From Moniliella sp. 'wahieum' (lineage: Eukaryota > Basidiomycota > Moniliellomycetes > Moniliellales > Moniliellaceae), in NCBI GenBank assembly GCA_003971905.1, contig RSEE01000082.1, positions 186,001-250,000 of the forward strand: a stretch of DNA of 64,000 nucleotides, in the 5' to 3' direction. The notes beneath the pieces were generated by a model that made no database searches, was not told the origin of the DNA, and worked only from the letters and a program-made list of their open reading frames with translations. Every line of letters begins with the position of its first letter. The stretch's first letter is position 1. Below are positions 1-12,377 of the stretch, piece after piece. Made by a program: the position numbers and the translations under genes.

Positions 1-30
1 GAGAGAGAGAGAGAAAGAGAGAGAGAAGGT
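1..30. repeat. GA/CT microsatellite
   Basis: Almost pure GA dinucleotide repeat with one AAAG interruption at the window edge. Read on the minus strand it is a CT tract. It lies just past a possible GTACGG splice donor of the Kcs1-like gene (near 90), so it may be the pyrimidine tract of an intron continuing beyond the window. Confidence 0.8.
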
Positions 31-3000
31 CAAGCAGTCGGACTGTTCGCTCGTCCTTCTCGTCCTTCTCCTTCTTTGGCCGTACCTGGAGCACTGGACG
101 CGGTCGGGGCAGAGGAAGGCGCGCTGGGCGCGATCGGGGCAGGGGAAGGTCCACTGGAGCCCGCTGCAGAGCAGAGCGGGCCATCTTATCCAGAGTATCC
201 TTGTCGGACACGTATCCCTCCTCGCCGCCGGGTGTGGCGCGGATCGGTCCAAAAATATCGTCAAACACGTTCTCGTCCGGGGCGCGCAGCGGCCCCAGAT
301 CCGCCGGGTGCCCGCTGCGTCCACTGCAGCGCGAGCCTGAGGCGAAAGCGCAGCGAGCGCGGCGAGACCGAGCGCGAATGACGCGAACGTCGACGGAGCC
401 AGGTAGGGTCGAGCTGGGTGAGCGCCTGGTGGCGCGCGGCATGGATGCGCGCTTGTCGCTCCGTTTCCCAGATGGCTTCAAAGGTGGCGGTGAGGTTCTT
501 CAGGCCCCAGAGGTAGCCTGAATCGGGCCCATCGGGGTGCGAAGGCGCAAAGCGAACGACGGGACGCGAAAGCCATTCAGCAAATGCCTCCTCTTCCAAT
601 GCATCCTGCGCCTCGTACAGCGCTTCCTTGTCGGCGTACAAGTCGGCCTGGGCCGACCAGGCGTATCGCTCCTCCTCCTCCGACTGGTTGGCCAAAGGGG
701 AAACGAATTCTCCCCGGGCATACGATAGTCCTTGCCCGTGGTCGAGTGGGCAAAATCAATGATGCGAATTTTCATCTCGCCGCGGTGGGGTTTGGTATGG
801 TGATGGTGGTGGTGGTGATGGTGGTGTTCCTTGCCCGGACGTGAGGGAGCACCTGCAGCCCCGGCAACGGTCCAAGCAGGGGGCACACCTGCCTTTCCCT
901 CGCGTACGCGCCGCTCAAAGTGGTTCATCAGACGCGTCTGCGCCGCACAGTCGCCATCGTAGATGAAGAGAAGCGACGAGGCATAGAAGCGGTAGCCGGG
1001 CAGCTGGTGCACGATCCGAGCCAATTGGCGCAGCTGCGCCACAATGCCCGGCACATGATGGATGAGGAGCGCGGTGCCATTGTATAAAAAACCGGGCCAG
1101 GGCAGATTGGAACTCGGCAGGACGCACGGTGCGACCATAGTACTTGTCCTGGAACAGGTAACTCGAGCTTTCGCAGTTGAACACTTGCATCCCGCAGATC
1201 CTCGCTCCATGGGTCCGGGTCGTCGTTGCCGCCGCCTTGGCTGACTGCGACGCCCGCTTGGTATCGGTCGCATCGAGACTGTACTGCCGCATGCCCATTG
1301 AGGTCCAGCACGCACGGCGAACGCAGCCGGCCAGTCAAATCCTCCATCAACAAAAGTACCCCGATCGAAGCAGTTTCTCATGGCCGCCGGCATCGAGCCA
1401 AGAAAGGTGCGTGCCCTCCCTCTTCTCGTGGGCCACAGGCTCTTCTCTCTCCCTTTCCTCCTCCCCTCCCCTTCTCCTTCCCTTCTCCTTCCTCCTCCCC
1501 TTCCTCCCCATTGTGCTCCTCAGCCAAGTCCAGTGTTGAACGGGGGGGAGTAGGCATGCCCTCGGATGGATGCAGGTCGTCCATTTCGAACATACCATCG
1601 TGTCCAGCCGGCAGGACAGTTTCCCTCCTCTCCCCCACCTCAGCTGGTTGGGAATGGGAAGGTGGGGATGGGGCTGAAGGAGAACGTGTCGGAAGGGCGT
1701 CCCTGCCCGGGCGGTAAGGGGTCGATCCCTCGGACTCGTAGGCGCCGAAGGGTTCGGGGACCGGATGGAGGTGTTGGAGGAAGCAGGAGTGAGTGGGTGA
1801 GGGGGAGGAATGCGAGATGGCGCAGCAACGGGAGGAGGGGTGCGCCTACGTGGGTGCTCTGCCGACATGGAAGCATGACCGCGCTCGGTCGACTGAGCTC
1901 GGCTGGTGGATCCGGGGCGGGTGGAGGAGTGGGAGCGTGAGTGGCTCGACCCAGCACGGGACGAATGCGTGCGTCGACGAGCAGCAGCAGTCGGGTCGCG
2001 CAAGTTGGACGCCGAGAAGACTTCGCGCAACACCTGCGCTTGCAACCGACGATTGACCGCGGTGCTCCGCGGCCAAAAACGCAAGCCTGACTGCCAGGCG
2101 GGTGGGTGCTCGGTGTGCCCGGGGTCGAAGGGCGCGGGACGCCTCCTGGACCTACGGTCGCCGGAGCGGTAGCCAGCCCAACAGGCGTGCGGATCGGTGT
2201 ATGAGGGACAGATTGTCGCCCCTCGCTCCGTGCCGGGGAACGATGGGCGCGGGGAGAGCTAGCGGAGGCAGGGGGGAATGAGGACTGCTAGAGAAGGGAA
2301 TGCGGGAGCTTCGACCAGTTCGAGCATCCGAATCGGATAGGACACCCGAGTCGTAACTTCGTCTCGCCCCATTTGCTGCACCCAAGTGGCCATTCGAGGA
2401 CGAAGGCGGGCCGGGGGGCGAATGGGCATGGATGCGGGAATGGCCACGAGGATGCTCCAGCGCCCATAGGGTTGGAAGGGGGGAATGAGGTTGACTCCCT
2501 TCGTGTTCCCCCTCGGTGCCCAATACCCACTCGGGCATCAGGTGTCGGTTCATCTCCACTGCCACCTCGGGAACCTCCACATCATCCATGTTCTGGCCCT
2601 TGAAAATCTTGCGCCTGGGGGGTAGGCCGGGGGTGCCGGGTCGGGTAGAAGGGGTGCCGCCGTGGTGGGGGGCAGGACTGGAGGTGGGGTCACGGGTGTA
2701 GGGGGACGAGGGGGAAGGTTCATCGGTAGTGGTGGCGGGATGCTCCTCATGGTCTACGGGGCGGAAGGAGACGTTGAGCACGCCCAGGTAGCGCGGAACG
2801 AATCGAAGCAGTTGGCGTCCATTGAGTTCCAACGACTCGTAGAACTGGTTCTCGCGCGACACGAGCGGCTTGCACACTGCGTGGCTCGAAAACTGGAAGA
2901 TGGAGCTGTGACCACCGACTTGGTTGTAGAATGGCTGAAGCTGTATCACCGTCGGCAGTTGTCCCGCCTGATCCTCGTCCTCGTCCACCGATGCACTCTG

Positions 3001-4304
3001 GTCGTCCGAAAGAGGGAGCGATGAACCAGCGCCCCCGCGGAAAGAGGAGCTTGCGCTCCTTGTATCCGCTCCCACTCCTCGGCGGGGGGCAGACGGAATG
3101 GAGATGGACGGGGTCTGGGAGGCGGCAGGAGAGTCGTGTTCGGCATCATCATTCTCATCCTCAGCAGCCTCATCCTCCTCCTCAGCCGCATCATCTTCCC
3201 CGTTGGCGGTGGAGAAACTGTCGGTATCGGATGAGGAGTACGAAGAGAGCTCCGTGTCGGTGGTGGATAAGGCATGTTCAGGAACAGGGGCGCGTGGGGG
3301 CACAACGTCGGGATGGGGTCGCGTCGTCGAGGCAGCGGGCTGGCTAGGGGAGATGGACAGAGGCGGTGGGCTACCGGACGGAGAAGGAAGTGCAGCGCGC
3401 TTCTCTGCAGGGGGACGGTGCGTGATGGAGACGAGCTCCGGATTGACCCGGGCCAGAAGCGCCAGGGGGTGGCAGGTTCGGCGGGAGAGGGCTGGAGCGC
3501 GTCCCTGGTAAACTGCACGGTGCGTCGGCGGGGCGAGGGGGCGAGGTGGTAGCGACGGTGGCGGCGCGGGAGAGGTGAGTTGGGGATGGGGGTGGGACTG
3601 GGACTGGCCTTGGGCGGCGGCGGCACCAGCGGGGGGCGGCGGCAGCGGCGGGACGGAGCCGGGTGGTTTGGGGGGCTGTCTTTGGCGTGCTTGCTGGACG
3701 CAGAGCCGGCGAACAAGTGGAGGGAGACGGAGGCCTTGCGCCCAGAGGCGTGCACGGCGGGAGAGGGCAGGGCCATGCCATAGTCGCCGTGCGCGGCAGG
3801 CGCGTCGTGCTGGTGGCTGGGCGAGCGGAGCTCGGGCCGCGGGCCAAAGGAGACGGGCTCGGGCGCGGCGGAGGCGGGGGTGGCGGTGGGGGCGGCGGCG
3901 CAGCGGCGGTGGGCTTGGATGCGCTCATGCGCACGCGGGGCGAGCGCACCAGGCCGCCATCGGCCCTGCCAGCCTGCGGCGGGGGGCTCCATTCGACCAC
4001 CGGCTCCCACGACGGCGGCACGGAGGGGGTGCGGGCCGGTTTGGAGGAGGAGGAGGCGGTGGCGGGGGCGGGCCGGGCGGGGCGCGCGGGGCGGAGGAGG
4101 TGAGGAAGTCGTAGGGGAGCGGATGTGGATGCTGCCGGGGGCGGTGGGGGCGGACGTGGAGGCGGGGGGGCGGGGGCGGCGAGGGCGACGAGGGCGGGGG
4201 GCGAGGGCGGCGAGGGCGGGGGCGCGCGGCGACGCAGGGGACGCGGGCGACGCGGGCGGCGATGCCCAGGAGAAGGCGGACAGCGGCGGAGGCGCGCGGC
4301 TCAT
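1..4304 (-). CDS. KCS1: Inositol hexakisphosphate kinase (Kcs1/IP6K family), partial at the left edge
   Basis: Predicted to phosphorylate inositol hexakisphosphate to pyrophosphates that signal phosphate and energy status. N-terminal motifs come first: a FYNQVGGH...F.FS segment and CKPLVSRENQFYESLE (about 2830-2960), then LRFVPRYLGVLNVSFR and RLQAQVLREVF (about 2040). The kinase core follows: LLMEDLTGRLRSPCVLDL, the family PxxxDxKxG region (about 1300); CGMQVFN...QDKYYGR (about 1150-1200); SSLLFIYDGD (about 960); and the metal/ATP motif KIRIIDFAH (about 760). A run of ten His codons precedes that last motif. The long N-terminus is Pro/Ala-rich and low complexity; ATG 4304 is the best start I see. 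The frame changes at several places: a T missing near 1358, two bases near 1310, a T missing near 690, others in GC-rich tracts. These look like homopolymer errors. An acidic stretch below 330 in another frame suggests that the C-terminus continues towards position 90, where a GTACGG donor may lead into an intron. Identity is certain; the exact ends are not. Confidence 0.85.
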
Positions 4305-5866
4305 CGTGCTCGTGGCGGGCTGGCCATGCAGCAGCAGCCGGGGGCGGGGCGGCGGTGGCGGAGCGCTCTGCTGGGCGTCCCACCATCGGCCGCATCCAAG
4401 GCAACGCAGCCAGCCGCACCGCCCGCCCGCACCACACCAGTCTCGCCCAGCACCTGCCCCGTGCAGCGCCCGCAATGTTCCGAACCGACCATCGGTACCG
4501 GCCGATCACCCATCCATCCCATCCCATCCCGCCTTCTCCGCCGCTGCTCTGCCGCCTGCCCGCCCACCCACCGCGACCACCACCACCTCCTCCTCCGCCG
4601 CCGCCGCCGCCGCCGGTTGGCACGCACGCCCTCCGTGCTCCCGCCCGCCCTCCTCCTCGCCATGGCCAACCAAACAAGCTACAGGCAGTGCGCCTAGCAG
4701 ACCAGCGACGGTCGCTCCCTCACGCTCACCGCTCGCATGCGGACGCCGGTGACGCGCCGGACGCTCCAGCGAGCCCGAACGATTCGTGATGGAGAACCGG
4801 GAGAACCGGGGGGAGACGTGCACGCACGTGCCCACTACGCCCAGCGTAGATCGACAAAGGCCATCGATGTGACATCCATTCCATCCTCCGTCCTTGTCTG
4901 CTACCTTTCTGGCCGCGCCCTTCTCCAGACGGGACGAACGCGGTTTGGGCATGCCGGGCAAGCCGGGCCGACGAGGCGATGGGGCACCCAGAAATGGCGG
5001 TTAAACATTCAACGGGTGGCCCAGCACAAACAGACAGACACGCCGACGAGGGGAGACGGTGGCGGAGGCGATTCCTATGGGTCACATGGCCCTGCATGGC
5101 GCTTCTTGTCTGCTGAGGGTAAAGTCACCAGCGCCCCAACTAACCCATTCCATCAGTTCCAATGCGGCGGCCAATCAAGTCTGCGATTGAATGAACGAAA
5201 CAGGTGGCATGCGATGATGCGGGTCTTTACTGGCCCTGCGCCACCACCTTTTGGTGGACAAAGTGCAGTGCCCAAGTAAAGTACTAACTACACCAACATG
5301 CACGGCGCGCATCCTGCGCCCTTCTGCCTGTCCCACCCCCCTCCTTGCCTCCTTAGACTGCTCGCCACACAACATTGCGAAACAGTCCGCGTCCTGTGGG
5401 CACCCTGGCGTCTTGATTGCCCCGTGGTCGCATCCCCCCTGTCGTCTTTCCACCACGCAAGCGCCACTGCTTCCACTCCCGTTGCTCCTTGCCCATAACA
5501 GCCGTGGGGGGAGAGACTTACTCGCTGCAGTGTACCGCTCTTTCAGCGATTCGTCGGTGCCATCAGATCCGGGCAAAAACGACCATGTAGAGCGAACCAG
5601 CAATTCCCATCAGCATCAGAGAGGTTTCATGGAAAGAGACGTACTACAGACATGCATACGAGGCCCATATAACCCCGCCCTAAGGGAAAACAGAAACGAA
5701 GAGAAAGTGCACCTCGGAAGACAACTGAGGCCCTTTATTCCATAGGGGAGAACAACCGCGCTAAATTGGACAAGGGACTGTTGCGACACAGCAAGACGGG
5801 GAGAAGGAAAGAAAAGGAAAGAAAAATGGAGACAGAAAAAGATATCCCCTAAGGGAGTGCCAACGA
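4305..5866. other. Intergenic, promoter side of the Kcs1-like gene
   Basis: I see no convincing gene in either strand. A TTTATT at 5732-5737 reads AATAAA on the minus strand, about 130 nt past the stop of the small gene ending at 5867, and may be its polyadenylation signal. The first few hundred bases are the Kcs1-like 5' region, rich in CCACC and CCG runs. Confidence 0.5.
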
Positions 5867-6730
5867 TTACTCCAGGCCAAGTGCGTGGAGGAGGTACGGA
5901 AGTCCAAGGAAGTTCTCCAGCTTGCCAACCGCGCCGCCAAGCAGGGTGTTGTCCAGGACATCCTCAAGAGCCGTGACGCCTGTACAGAGGAGCCGAAAGA
6001 GAAAACAAGAACGGAGAACAGAAAAAAGAGGGAACGTATTAGTACCTCGTGTTTGCATCAACGTAACACCACTCCCGCGTGAAGGAGAAAAGAGTGTAGT
6101 GTCTCAAGCAACACCAATTGAACGCGATAGAAAAAAGAGAACATACCAATCTTGTCGTCAATGAGCTTGACCAGGTGCAAGATCTTCTCCAGAACCCCAT
6201 CTGGCACACAACCGTTGACGAGACCGAGGCCCAACTCGGCCTTGGTCAAACCAACTTCCTCCTCCAGCTTGTCCTGTACATCCACAACATACAGATGTAA
6301 TAGTACCCACTTCGGTTAGCCTTTCTACATTCTCTGTTTTCTGCTTGCACCAACCGCAGCACGGCACGGCACGTAGAGTGAGGGAGGAAATGCGCATGTG
6401 GACATACCAAAGAACCACCCAGTGCACCATTCAGCGCATTTTCAACCGCCGTGATCCCCAAGCCCTTCTCAATCAGAGCCACGAGCTGGCCAACAAGTAC
6501 TGAGTAATGTCTGACGCGCTGACGTATGATGCAACAGATGTGCCACACTTGTCTGTGCAACGCATCTCCGCTTTTCTACTGTATCATCGTGCCTAGTTTG
6601 GATACTCTGCTTCCTCTTTTGTTTTTCTGTGTTTCTGTGTTTCTCTTGCCTCACTTCCCCCCCCTGAAAGGGACGGTGAGATGAACGTCGACGAGGATAT
6701 CGATGATGCCCAGTCGACCCCAACGCTGGC
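5867..6730 (-). CDS. Small spliced protein of unknown function
   Basis: Not recognised. Four exons are supported by good splice sites. The last exon (5867-5979) ends in TAA after LLHALGLE. Exon 3 (6147-6273) reads DKLEEEVGLTKAELGLGL and on to VKLIDDKI. Exon 2 (6408-6499) reads LVGQLVALIEKGLGIT and ends GALGGSL. The two introns between these exons start GTATGT and end TACAG, and frame is kept across both joins. A fourth exon near 6660-6726 encodes GIIDILVDVHLTVPFR and ends at a G-run before GTGAGG; no ATG is found upstream in frame, so the 5' end is open. The mature protein is about 130 residues, leucine/glycine-rich amphipathic helices with no Cys pairs and no clear membrane segment. Evidence for a real gene is the intron structure and frame; the function is unknown. 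Confidence 0.6.
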
Positions 6731-6771
6731 CCGCAGGCTATATTTGACTCTCAAGGTTCCAATGCCTCTCC

Positions 6772-6801
6772 TCAAGCTTCAAGCTTCAAGCTTCAAGCTT
6801 G
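6772..6801. repeat. AAGCTTG heptamer array
   Basis: About four copies of a 7-bp unit (TTCAAGC on this strand), each holding the palindrome AAGCTT. Related arrays lie at 11419, 45640, 48723 and 48905, all outside genes. Confidence 0.85.
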
Positions 6802-7418
6802 ATCACTGCATGTCACAAGCTTCAAGCTCTATAGTCACCCGGGGTTCTTATGCCCTGTGGAGAGGAAGGGAGAGCCACTTAATTAATCATTGCTCTTCCG
6901 TTATTCCGAGCGGCTACTTAGCACTTCAGATGCCAGAAGGACCGGTTGCTGGCATGTATGCGATACGGTTATACTACGACCTCTCTGCCTTCAATGGGAC
7001 CTTCATCCATGCATACCCAATCAACGTAATCAACAGTGTTGCATTACTATCAACCGAGGCCTGAATCGATTGCCAATGGTGTGGATCAGAAGTGGCTTAG
7101 TAGTATGACAGGAAAAGCGAGAGGGGTATGGTGAAGAGCAGCTATGTTCAAGGTGGGTAGGGAAGAATCCAAACGAGGGTGTGTGGTTTCAAGGCCTCAG
7201 AGGGCAAGATAGAGACTGGGTGAATCGGTCAAGTTCGGTTCGTCGCGCAGTCGCGTCTTCCAACGTGACCTTTCCGCCCAAGGGTGGGACTGCGTGGTCA
7301 CCCGCTCGTCCTGCCAAAACGGTATAGGAGAGAAGGCCGTCCCCATGTTGGTTCCGGCATGGTGAGGCGGGGAGACTCGGCCAAGTGGGAAAGACAAAGG
7401 CGAAGAAGTGTATGGGCC
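6802..7418. other. Intergenic
   Basis: Between the small spliced gene and the Cdc14 3' end. I see no coding signal. It may hold the missing first exon of the small gene and the Cdc14 3' untranslated region. Confidence 0.4.
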
Positions 7419-10017
7419 CTAAGGGCTGGAGGAAGTAGGCTCAGGAGTTGGAACAGGGAAAGGGGAGTTCGAGGCACGATGGGATTTACGTGGTTGCCCT
7501 ACCACGGGAATCGGCAGATTTTCTGACGACGCTAGGATGGTGACCCCCATATGGAGACGATGGGAAGAACCATGGGCCCGCACCGGTCTTCCTTCCGAAT
7601 TGGCTGCAGAGTGCTCACCCGTTGGAGGGAGCACGACGTTACTTCCCTCCGCCGCGGGGTTAGGGCGAAGACGCGAAGTAGTAGACATGATGTACTCTCC
7701 GTTATTCTTCATCCCTTCGTTTTCTACATCCGCCATGGATGATGGGAGTCCGGGAGAAAGCGTCAGGGTGGCAGACAGAGCACCCTTGCGCTTAAGCCTG
7801 TCTTTTCCATTTGGCTCGGGCAACTGACCTTGGGCCCCGTTGAGTTTACGGGTAAGGTGTTTGATCTCTTCATGCAAACGCTTCCGTTCCTTGCGCAACG
7901 ACGTTTCTGCCTCCCTGATCCGGTCTCGCTCGGCCCAAGCGACGATGGTGTGGGTCTTGCTGCGAAGAAAATGTTGTTGGGGCCCAACCACGCAGCCAGG
8001 ACGCATCAACCGCATCCACCCCATGGCCTCGTTGGCATCAAACCCGTACTTGTAGATCAAGTAACTGCCAATTAGCACCCTGTCCGTCCCAGGCCTGCTT
8101 TGCAATGGACTGCAACAACGCCCCCGTCGGCGGTGACGGTGCGAATGCGGCGGAGAAAAGTACGCAGAATGTGGTCGGTCGGTAGGATTGGAGCCATCTT
8201 CAAAGTAGAGATCGAGATGGTCGATCCCCGCCTCGGTGAACAATGCGGGATCATACAGCGCTTCATTCAGTCGCACGACCAGTTTAACATTGCGGGAGGT
8301 AAAATCGGACAGAAGACGGTCACGCATCTGGTCCCACATGGAAAACGAGGCGCTCTCTTCAACCGAATCGGGAGTAAGGGTGAGGTACTGTTGAGAAAAG
8401 CCAGAAGCCTGGTTGGCATTCGCATCGGGTTGCTGAACGATGCCTTGTTCTACCCCCTTGCGAAAGCGCGGGTCTTGGGGCGAGGCAAACGCGATCACAT
8501 TGGGTGTGATCCAGGACCAGTCGTTGTTGGTTGTGCGTTCGCTGTAGAGGTACTCGCAGAGGTCAAATCTCTCAATATCAAAAAGGTGGTTCAGCGTTAC
8601 GGCTCGCCAAGCGCCGTAGACCACATCTTGTAACGACAACCCATAGTCAGCCTTTCCGTACCCAGCATCTCGAAAAGGCTCAAGTTCGAGCTATAATATG
8701 CATGATAGAATGCGTTAGCTCTGTTCACAGAAGGGGAAAGGCAATAGCGGGTACGCACCGTGCAAAAGGGGTGCAACGCCTCAGCTGGAGGTTTATCCTC
8801 AATTAGGACCATGCGCAGGGCAAGCAGAGCGACCGCATTGGCCTTCACCCGGGGGGCGGGTGGAGGTGTAGAAGACGATGCCATGGTCGATAAGGTCCGG
8901 CCGCTGGAGACAAAAAGATTAGTGTCCATGCCAGTACACAGAGAGCGGTTCAACTGGCGTGGTGGCAGTGGAAGCGGTGGGGTAGACGCGGTCTCATGGG
9001 AGAAGCGGGGAGGAACGGGGAGGAGCGGGATGCTTACCGTGAGCATGTCATGCAAGAGAACACAGAACTGATAGACGAGCGACATGTTGAGTGGTCCCCA
9101 GTCATCAAAAAGGGAAGGTGAGCAAAATTGGTGGCCGTTGCCTCAGAGCAGTGTGGTGGAGCCTTGGGCTTGCGGTCAACGGTAAACCAGTAGAACTTGG
9201 ATTCAATTGGCCTGGGAGACCAGACGGAATCAAATGACGTCCCCCTGACGAAGGCAGCGTTCTGCGGCGGCGGAGCATTCATTCCTGCCGATTTCGGTGC
9301 CGCGTGCGGGAAGATGGCATGCCGCGTTCCATCATGCGCATTCAGCAAGGAGGGGGAGGGAAGGGGAGAATCGAACATGGCAAAGTATATGCGCGAGCTT
9401 GCTTGAATCAAGGGCTGGGCCAAAATAGGAGGTTCTCTGGCCCTTTTTGATACCGCGCCACCTTTTGAGATTGAAGCACGGGACTTGGGGGTGCTGGTGG
9501 AAGAGGGAAATGAGGTATTGACGAGGGTGGGGGAGGGAGGGCAGATGGCTTCTGATGCCGGCGGATCGTCATCGGTTAAAGGCCGTAGGCGTTTACGTGG
9601 CCGCTCGACTGGGCCATCATCGACATTGAATGCGAGGGGAAGCTCAACGCCGACGACGGATTGGTCTTGGGCAGTGGCGCTGCCGGGTATATCCAGTTCA
9701 TCGGGTATGCAGCAGTCTGAGGGGGAAGGGGAGGCAACACAGGTCAGGTCGCCCATATCGACCGGATGGGGGTCCAGAAGAGAGGCGGCGACGGTGCTGT
9801 TGTGCTGTGATGGAAGGAGGTCGAGAGGGTCTCTGGACGATGCTTGCGACATCATCGGAGGCGAGGGAGTACGAGACGATGAAGAGCGTGGCGAGGGTGT
9901 GTTGGCGGCGGGTGCGTTTAATACATCTGCCGTCGCTGCCTCTGATGAGGCAGCTGCGGTGGGCCGTGCCGAGACAGCAGGGGCTGTTGCCGTGGGGGCG
10001 ATGGAGATGGTTGTCAT
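7419..10017 (-). CDS. CDC14: Dual-specificity phosphatase Cdc14
   Basis: Mitotic-exit phosphatase that removes Cdk phosphates from Ser-Pro sites; acts in nucleolus, nucleus and spindle in yeasts. ATG 10017 opens about 190 residues of Ser/Pro-rich sequence before SSRIYFAMFDSPLPSP and KFYWFTVDRKPKAPPH. The phosphatase core follows: DDWGPLNMSLVYQFC, RPDLIDHGIVFYTS, RVKANAVALLALRMVLI, NDWSWITPNVIAFASPQDPR, VVRLNEALYDP, then the active site VVAVHCKAGLGRTG (HCx5R, near 8090) and FDANEAMGWMRLMRPGCVVG. After the core comes a coiled, basic then Ser-rich tail. Two introns: 8904-9037 (GTAAGC...CCAG) and 8691-8758 (GTGCGT...TATAG). Frame breaks near 9106 (T-run one short), 8860 (C/G-runs) and two compensating ones around 8075-8190 bracket the active site. 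The catalytic residues are present. The stop at 7419 could shift if the tail carries another error. Confidence 0.93.
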
Positions 10018-11720
10018 CCTCGCCTGGCCCTGCGATGGCGACGAAGGGGGAAGGGGAGGCGGAGGGTTGGTTGGTTAAAGGCGAGAAGGCGTTGACAAGT
10101 ACAGACGGTCAATAGCAGGGCAACGCCCCTGGAGCGCGGCAGGGGGTTGTGGCCCCAATGCGCCCTGGGTGTATTTTAGTGTTGCGCTCAGGCCGAGTGG
10201 GTGATAATGACGGATGACTCTCACGCGTCACGCCTCACACCGCCTTTTAAAGTACCCCCGTTCCGCCCCCGCCTTGTTCCGCTAAAGTGCTTACGTCAGA
10301 TGCGTACTTGAAACTTGCCGCCTGCAGCTTGCTTTGCTGGCCAAGCGAAGCGATCCAAAACGCAGCTGCTGGCAGGCTGGTTTGCCTCTGCTTGCGTGTC
10401 CATGTCACCAGCACCGCTGTCGGTGACGGTGCGCCTCCAGTCGAGCTTGTACGATTGGAAGCCCACGTTCAACGCGGTGTGTCACAGCCTCATGTCACAT
10501 GTCACAGGACGCTCGGTGCACCACGGGTGCCCCAATGCCCAGCGTCCAACGCGCACCGCCATGGGCGGAGGTGATATGGCGATGCCGGTGATAGCAAGCG
10601 CTGGGCGCAGCTTTCCCAGTTGGAAATCAGAAGTTGAAATGTTGCGGCTTACTTCGTTGCCTTGGGATCGACGAGCGTGTTCCGGACTACCATCAGAAAA
10701 AGAGGGGACACATCGAAGGTCCAACCCCATCTCCATCTTCACGTCGCCTCCATCTTCGCTAGCAGCCTGTCCTCCACGTCGCTCGTAGCGTCTTTCAACG
10801 GGGCCAACAAGGGCCAAGTTCCTCTTCCCGCAACACTGGCAATCCCCGGTCACTCACACTAGACTAGTACTTGAAGTCAGTCACACCGTCACGACTGGCG
10901 AAAAGTCTCATCGGAGTACCCCATCACTCGCATCACTCTATCCCAGAAGGCCAAAGGACGCGTAACGCAAGCGCCAGGAACATTGCTCTGCCAAACTTGA
11001 GGTGCTCTTGTCCTCTCCGTCACTGAAGGTGTGACTCGTCTCCAGTTGCATCATCGACATCCTCGCATTTCCCGCCCAGATCGCTGGCCATTATGCATTA
11101 TCGATCAACTGAGGGATACTGAGGTATGAGGGGGAGATCCACAACAGAGACCGAGTGACTAGTGAATGTTCACGACGTTCACACCGGTTTCCAGTGCCGC
11201 CGGTTACCGTTTACATCCAGCCCCACAGGACTCTCTCAGTACCCGAATCCTTCAGAAGCTCATTCGGGTTAGCAGCTTGCAGGCGAACCATTGCATCAGT
11301 AGCAAACTGCCGAAACGTGCCCGTCGATTCATACACGCCGCCTCACCGGCCTCAGGCCTCATCCGTTCAACGTTGTTCAACAATCAACTGAGCGTTCGTT
11401 CAACAAACGTTGACCGGCCTTGAAGCTGAAGCTTGAAGCTTGAAGCTTGAAGCTTGAAGCTTGAAGAGTGACCACCCCAAGTGAAGAACAAATCTGCACG
11501 ACGTGTGTGTGCTTGCTGGGTGTGCCTGGTGTGCATGTGACGGATGTGACCATCGTCGGGGACTGCAGCGACGGTACAGAACGTAGAGGTCCACTGTGTG
11601 CGCACCAGAAGGCTCAGCCTGAGCTCGGTACCCTTGGTCCAGCCCATTCAGACGCCGCAAACGCCACCACCACGCAATCCACACCACTCCCACCCGCCCC
11701 TCGCCAGCTGCTCTAGGGCC
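10018..11720. other. Intergenic between divergent Cdc14 and the thioredoxin-fold gene
   Basis: About 1.7 kb with no coding signal I can support. The first 250 bases are the Cdc14 5' region. An AAGCTTG array lies at 11419-11467. Confidence 0.5.
11419..11467. repeat. AAGCTTG heptamer array
   Basis: About six copies of GCTTGAA in tandem with a 7-bp period, about 250 bases upstream of the thioredoxin-fold gene. Confidence 0.9.
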
Positions 11721-12377
11721 ATGCGTCTCCCCGTGGCCACTGCCACTGCCTTGGCCAGCGCCATGCTGGCCGCCGCCTCGCCCGTCGCCAGCGCCCCGGC
11801 TGCGGTTGCGCGTAGCTATACTCCTACCGCCAAGTTCGACATGAAGGGCTGCGTTTCCTCACCCCTTACAACTTCAACAAAAACCACGGCCGAGGCATGT
11901 GGTTCGTCGAGTTCTACAGCCCCAAGTGCAAGTGTACGTCCCCCCCACTTTCCTCCTCACTTCTCGCTCCTGGCTGGCGAGGGCACTTTTCGAGAGTCTT
12001 TGGAGCGCTAACTGTTAGGGCCTGGTTCTCCCTCTTGATCCCTCCACGCCCAGACTCTCGCCACTTCATGCCAACGTGGAAGGAACTGTGTGGGGCTAGC
12101 GCCCGGCTGGAGAAGTCGAGTTCCTTCTACATGGCTCGTGTCAACTGTTTGGACCACGGCGAGCTGTGCGACCAGGAGGATGTGGAACTGTACCCCACCA
12201 TGCGCCTGTACGACGAAGGAAAAATTCGTTACCAACTACCTGGGCAGCCGCCAATACTCCATCCTTCACCTGGGTTTTTGGTCAGGCGACGAACACCGTC
12301 GCCACCAAAAATCGTCGTGGTTTTTCGGATGGTAATGAGTTCTGCTGGCTCCTTTTGACCAGTACAACTATATGAAC
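11721..12377 (+). CDS. Secreted/ER thioredoxin-fold (PDI-like) protein with a CxxS site
   Basis: Begins with an Ala-rich signal peptide (MRLPVATATALASAMLAAAS). One missing G in a GGGG run near 11850 switches frame into LRFLTPYNFNKNHGRGMWFV followed by EFYSPKCK, the beta-strand leading to a thioredoxin active site. Intron 11934-12053 (GTACGT...CCCAG) is removed to give PKCKYSRHFMPTWKELC. The active site reads C-K-Y-S instead of CxxC. The fold continues with ARVNCLDHGELCDQEDVELY, PTMRLYDEGK and, after an extra A near 12220, KFVTNYLGSRQYSIL. This resembles fungal PDI-family proteins with one thioredoxin domain. The C-terminus (to about 12377) is uncertain and shows no clear ER-retention signal. 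A single-thiol CxxS site would suit a chaperone or substrate-binding role more than disulfide formation. It converges on VWA8. Confidence 0.75.

Noticed and set aside
8075-8190. Real inactivation of Cdc14 at its active site
   Set aside because: Two nearby frame slips cancel and the HCKAGLGRTG motif is intact between them, which fits sequence error.
10287-10853. Possible genes on either strand upstream of the thioredoxin-fold gene
   Set aside because: Overlapping open frames on both strands with no motif or intron signal.
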